Below are positions 61,401-64,000 of a DNA stretch of 64,000 bases, piece by piece. Source of the DNA: Apostichopus japonicus (taxonomy: Eukaryota > Echinodermata > Holothuroidea > Aspidochirotida > Stichopodidae); contig NC_092578.1 in assembly GCF_037975245.1 (NCBI RefSeq), positions 15,484,321 through 15,548,320 of the forward strand, given 5' to 3'. Within the stretch, counting starts at the first letter, position 1. Each line of letters begins with the position of its first letter. The translations under genes and the position numbers were made by a program. The notes beneath the pieces are model-generated. The model worked only from the letters and a program-made list of their open reading frames with translations. It had not been told where the DNA came from and searched no databases.

Positions 61401-63678
61401 ATTGCACACATGTAAAGTTCAAATTGGTACATGTCCGTTAAAACTGGTATGAGGCAATTTATATGGACATATACCAATTTTAATGGACAAATATACCAAT
61501 TTAAATTGAAGATTGCCCCGCCCTAGGGGCTAAAATATTTATCGTTAATATATATAGTTTTAACGTACTCTTCACTATTTCCTTGTTTCTAAATAAGCCA
61601 TGTCTTCTTCTCATCATCTTTGCGTTCAGATAAAAGAGCCGCATCCCCAATCTGTTTCGACTTAACAAACAGCAGGTCGCCCTCTGTCAGTAGGTCACAA
61701 ACCCCGGTCAGGAGCAGACCGATGAGTCCGCAGACAACCAGCAAGGTCAACGCCGTCAAGGATGGGCTTGTCTCGAGTCCATGTGTAGAATTAGCATGGG
61801 TCGAGGAAATGTAAGTTTCCCTATTATAAGTGGAGTATGTTTGCTGTGATTTCATGTCTCTAATCCATGTGTAGACTTAGCATGGGTCGAGGAAATGTAA
61901 GTTTCCCTATTATATGTGGAGTATGTTTACTGTGATTTCATGTCTCTAGTCCATGTGTACACTGAGCATGGGTCGAGGAAATGTAAATTTCCCTATTATA
62001 TGTGGAGTATGTTTACTGTGATTTCATGTCTCTAGTCCATGTGTACACTGAGCATGGGTCGAGGAAATGTAAATTTCCCTATTATAAGTGGAGTATGTTT
62101 GCTGTGATTTCATGTCTCTAATCCATGTGTAGACTTAGCATGGGTCGAGGAAATGTAAGTTTCCCTATTATAAGTGGAGTATGTTTGCTGTGATTTCATG
62201 TCTCTAGTCCATGTGTACACTGAGCATGGGTCGAGGAAATGTAAATTTCCCTATTATAAGTGGAGTATGTTTGCTGTGATTTCATGTCTCTAGTCCATGT
62301 GTACACTGAGCATGGGTCGAGGAAATGTAAATTTCCCTATTATAAGTGGAGTATGTTTGCTGTGATTTCATGTCTCTAATCCATGTGTAGACTTAGCATG
62401 GGTCGAGGAAATGTAAGTTTCCCTATTATATGTGGAGTATGTTTACTGTGATTTCATGTCTCTAGTCCATGTGTACACTGAGCATGGGTCGAGGAAATGT
62501 AAATTTCTCTATTACAAGTGGAGTACGTTTGCTGTGATTTCATGTCTCTAGTCCATGTGTAGATTTAGCATGGGTCAAGGAAAGGTAAGTTTCCATGTTA
62601 TAAGTGGAGTATGCTTGCTGTGATTTCATGTTTCTAGCCATCCTTTTGAGCAATGTTGCCCCCCTTTTGTTTTCATTTTTTAGGAAAGAACGATTCGAAT
62701 CGTCCGTGAGGATATCGAGAAGAAAGGCCGAGGAACAGAATGAAGCGTACAAACTCATCTTAAAGAAGGTGAGGTCTCCGTCAAACTATGATTTGTTAGT
62801 GCACCCATATTGACTGAATGCTCGCAAATACACGTTAGAGAAAAATGGTACGGTGTCCATGGATGACAATGGTTTAGTGTGACCACAGGTTGTAATGCGT
62901 AGAAATGCACATATTAACAGGGTTAAGTGGCTGTAGATTACGTGGATAGAATGCAAATAAACGTGTGTCAGGTCAGGTAATAAGGGCTCTAGGGGTCAGC
63001 ATTTTATAGTTTAGCCATTGATCTGTAACCATACAAATGCATGTTTTGATGGAGTAAAGAGTCTGTAGAGGGCTGGCTCTCTTTGATTCCAAGATGTGAG
63101 GAACGACAACCAAGGGAAACCTGTTAAGGGAGTCGTAAAGTCGTATCAGTTTATCTTTGCTGTCAAAGAATACAATGCTGTTTGGATTTATAAAAATTTT
63201 TAAACATTGTACATATATTGTTGTAGGACCTGACAAGTTTGGAGTAGTTCTATCCTAAATATTGTCACCTCCCAAACCCGTTGGGAGTGATAAAGCTTAA
63301 TATCAGGATATCTTTGCCATCACAGTTAGATCTCTGTTTGGTTTTAGGCGTTGATTTTAAAACGTTGTATTTATGTTGTAGGATCTGACAAGTGTTGGGT
63401 AGTTCGTGTTGTAAATATTTGGCCCCAAACACCTCATAAATATTCATCATTGATACCAAAAAGTAATCTTGAAAAGTCTTTGCCGTTTTATTTGCCTTTT
63501 TATTTATATTTCGAAATCAGTGCATATTTTGGAGAGTTTTTTTATTGGGTAGTGCTGGAAATATAGCAAATTGAAAATGTGGCTACAAGTAATAATTTTG
63601 TTGCTTTTTGGAGAAAACTTGTATTTTCCTTTTTATTCTTTACAGAAAGAACTAGAAAGACAAAAAGCCGAGGAGAAG
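55380..63678 (+). CDS. SENP1/2-like SUMO protease, N-terminal part (tentative; incomplete)
   Basis: Nine exons join with matching phases into about 403 residues. The first entry phase (2) shows a coding exon further upstream, and the last exon ends in phase 0 near the window edge. The N-terminal part is low-complexity, basic and Ser-rich with an acidic patch (EDHDEEDER). RLDDRQKYQELLQQL resembles the 'R-x-K-Y-x-x-L-L' region, and WVEEMKERFESSVR with a following Lys/Glu-rich coiled-coil resembles the linker just before the protease domain of vertebrate SENP1 ('W-I-K-E-L' then charged helix). The C48 protease domain with His-Asp-Cys triad would lie beyond the window, so the function is inferred. 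If right, the product matures SUMO and removes it from nuclear proteins. Confidence 0.55.
56888..57108 (+). repeat. (TCC)n array, about 74 units
   Basis: 221 bases of pure TCC, a homopurine-homopyrimidine tract. It lies in the intron between exons a and b. Poly-Glu, poly-Leu, poly-Ser and poly-Pro frames across it are artefacts. Confidence 0.97.
57805..57983 (+). CDS. Second gene, exon b
   Basis: Contains SINRIASWVKMKANSFSHNF and the acidic EDHDEEDER. Enters in phase 1 and leaves in phase 0 at GTAGGC. Confidence 0.75.
58683..58800 (+). CDS. Second gene, exon c
   Basis: Asn/Gln-rich, LPNNRHVNSAVQVNS, between CCGCAG and GTATGG. Leaves in phase 1. Confidence 0.68.
59431..59611 (+). CDS. Second gene, exon d
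   Basis: Arg/Pro/His-rich (RRPLHSRRPPDKIR, RHHHDH), likely disordered and nuclear. Phase 1 entry, phase 2 exit at GTATGT. Confidence 0.7.
59785..60045 (+). repeat. Tandem duplication (about 142-145 bp) covering a splice acceptor
   Basis: Two copies of a block from gaggaatcactttt to gttattNtcaggtca. The second copy provides the acceptor of exon e; the first carries a matching acceptor at 59894/59895, followed by a stop codon in frame. Confidence 0.85.
60040..60232 (+). CDS. Second gene, exon e
   Basis: SHVVRPESSMTQKEQPRSTS, Ser-rich, between TTTCAG and GTAAAT. Phase 2 entry, phase 0 exit. Confidence 0.72.
60680..60848 (+). CDS. Second gene, exon f
   Basis: CVRLDDRQKYQELLQQLSSS suggests a short helix like the 'KY-x-x-LL' segment of SENP1/SENP2. 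Leaves in phase 1 at GTGAGA. Confidence 0.78.
60960..61230 (+). repeat. Short tandem repeat, about 65-70 bp unit
   Basis: Three to four copies of a unit with 'gccaaataaat..gtaggtccaaaatgca' in the intron after exon f. Confidence 0.7.
61630..61810 (+). CDS. Second gene, exon g (template of the 86-bp array)
   Basis: Ser/Arg-rich (SRSPSVSRSQTPVRSRP), ending ELAWVEE. The last 38 bases and the GTAAGT donor are copied in the tandem array that follows. Phase 1 entry, phase 2 exit. Confidence 0.8.
61773..62632 (+). repeat. 86-bp tandem array, 10 units, copying an exon end and donor
   Basis: The block catgggtcgagg recurs at exactly 86-base spacing from 61795 to 62569. The first unit includes the true end of exon g and its donor. 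Later units fall into types A (gtagacttag, GTAAGT), B (gtacactgag, GTAAAT) and a final divergent C, in the order A-B-B-A-B-B-A-B-C. Confidence 0.97.
62684..62768 (+). CDS. Second gene, exon h
   Basis: KERFESSVRISRRKAEEQNE, a charged helix following WVEEM. Phase 2 entry, phase 0 exit at GTGAGG. Confidence 0.82.
62973..63470. other. Intron with a two-copy repeat
   Basis: A block 'aacNttgtaNNtatNttgtaggaNctgacaag' occurs at about 63203 and 63360 with diverged flanks. No function is visible. Confidence 0.5.
63646..63678 (+). CDS. Second gene, exon i (last in window)
   Basis: An 11-codon exon, KELERQKAEEK, extending the charged helix. Phase 0 in and out at GTGAGA; further exons lie outside. Confidence 0.75.
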
Positions 63679-63813
63679 GTGAGAATTATTTATCTTCGAC
63701 AATGTAGAATACATTGGACATTTATTGTAACTCAAAGAGAACCTTTAATTAGCTGTTCATTCATACTTAGTAAAGATTCCTAAATCCTATTGGTCCATTC
63801 AGGTCAGCTGACC

Positions 63814-63990
63814 GTGGCTAATCCTGTGAGTAACGCACGGTAAAATTACGGGGCATCACTTTAATAAATCTTTGGTTATTTGTAACCAAAAATGTTTTGT
63901 TTTATGATTTTTCCCCCACACAAATGGTAGTGTATGAATGAACGGGGTTAATCAACGGTCTAGCGTGCGTTACTCACATGATTAATGCAC
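63814..63990. mobile_element. Possible MITE with inverted ends at the window edge
   Basis: gctaatcctgtgagtaacgcac (63817-63838) and gtgcgttactcacatgatta (63965-63984) are inverted repeats about 126 bases apart. Whether they are element ends cannot be settled because the window stops. Confidence 0.4.
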
Positions 63991-64000
63991 TCCGGGTGTT

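Overview
The window is intron-rich animal nuclear DNA: GT-AG introns, low coding density, many (TA)n, (TTA)n, (TCC)n and poly-G/C tracts, tRNA-derived SINEs, short hAT-like DNA elements and Penelope-like (PLE) remnants. No bacterial, organellar or CRISPR features are seen. A marine invertebrate, perhaps a deuterostome such as an echinoderm, fits the gene content and repeat style. That is inference and no single base pattern proves it.

Layout. 1-10244 is non-coding and repeat-bearing: a tRNA-derived SINE at 795-1106, a cluster of GC-rich hAT-like fragments at 3250-5028, and two copies of a second SINE near 6455-7070. 10245-48041 (+) is a complete integrin alpha gene in about 30 coding exons, about 1078 residues: signal peptide, seven-blade beta-propeller with four calcium loops, thigh and calf domains, one membrane segment and a short tail with the juxtamembrane motif GFFTR. 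No inserted I domain is present. Phases agree at every junction except around exon 19, whose donor is not canonical. 48042-55379 is mostly non-coding. 55380-63678 (+) holds nine phase-consistent exons of a second gene that enters without its first exon and leaves the window before its catalytic domain. Its C-terminal coiled-coil resembles the linker of SENP1/SENP2-type SUMO proteases (tentative).

The most striking non-gene signal lies inside the integrin introns. Three loci carry inverted pairs of sequences that fold as hammerhead ribozymes: one pair flanks a truncated PLE with a GIY-YIG-type C-terminus (30799-31479), one forms a near-perfect ~170-bp palindrome (31632-31803), and one is a shorter inverted pair (about 33811-33935). 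Hammerheads in PLE terminal repeats are known as a class; the inverted arrangement and their presence in one host pre-mRNA are the points of interest. In the second gene, an 86-bp tandem array copies an exon end together with its splice donor about nine more times, with an A-B-B higher-order order. Both genes also show small duplications that copy splice sites.
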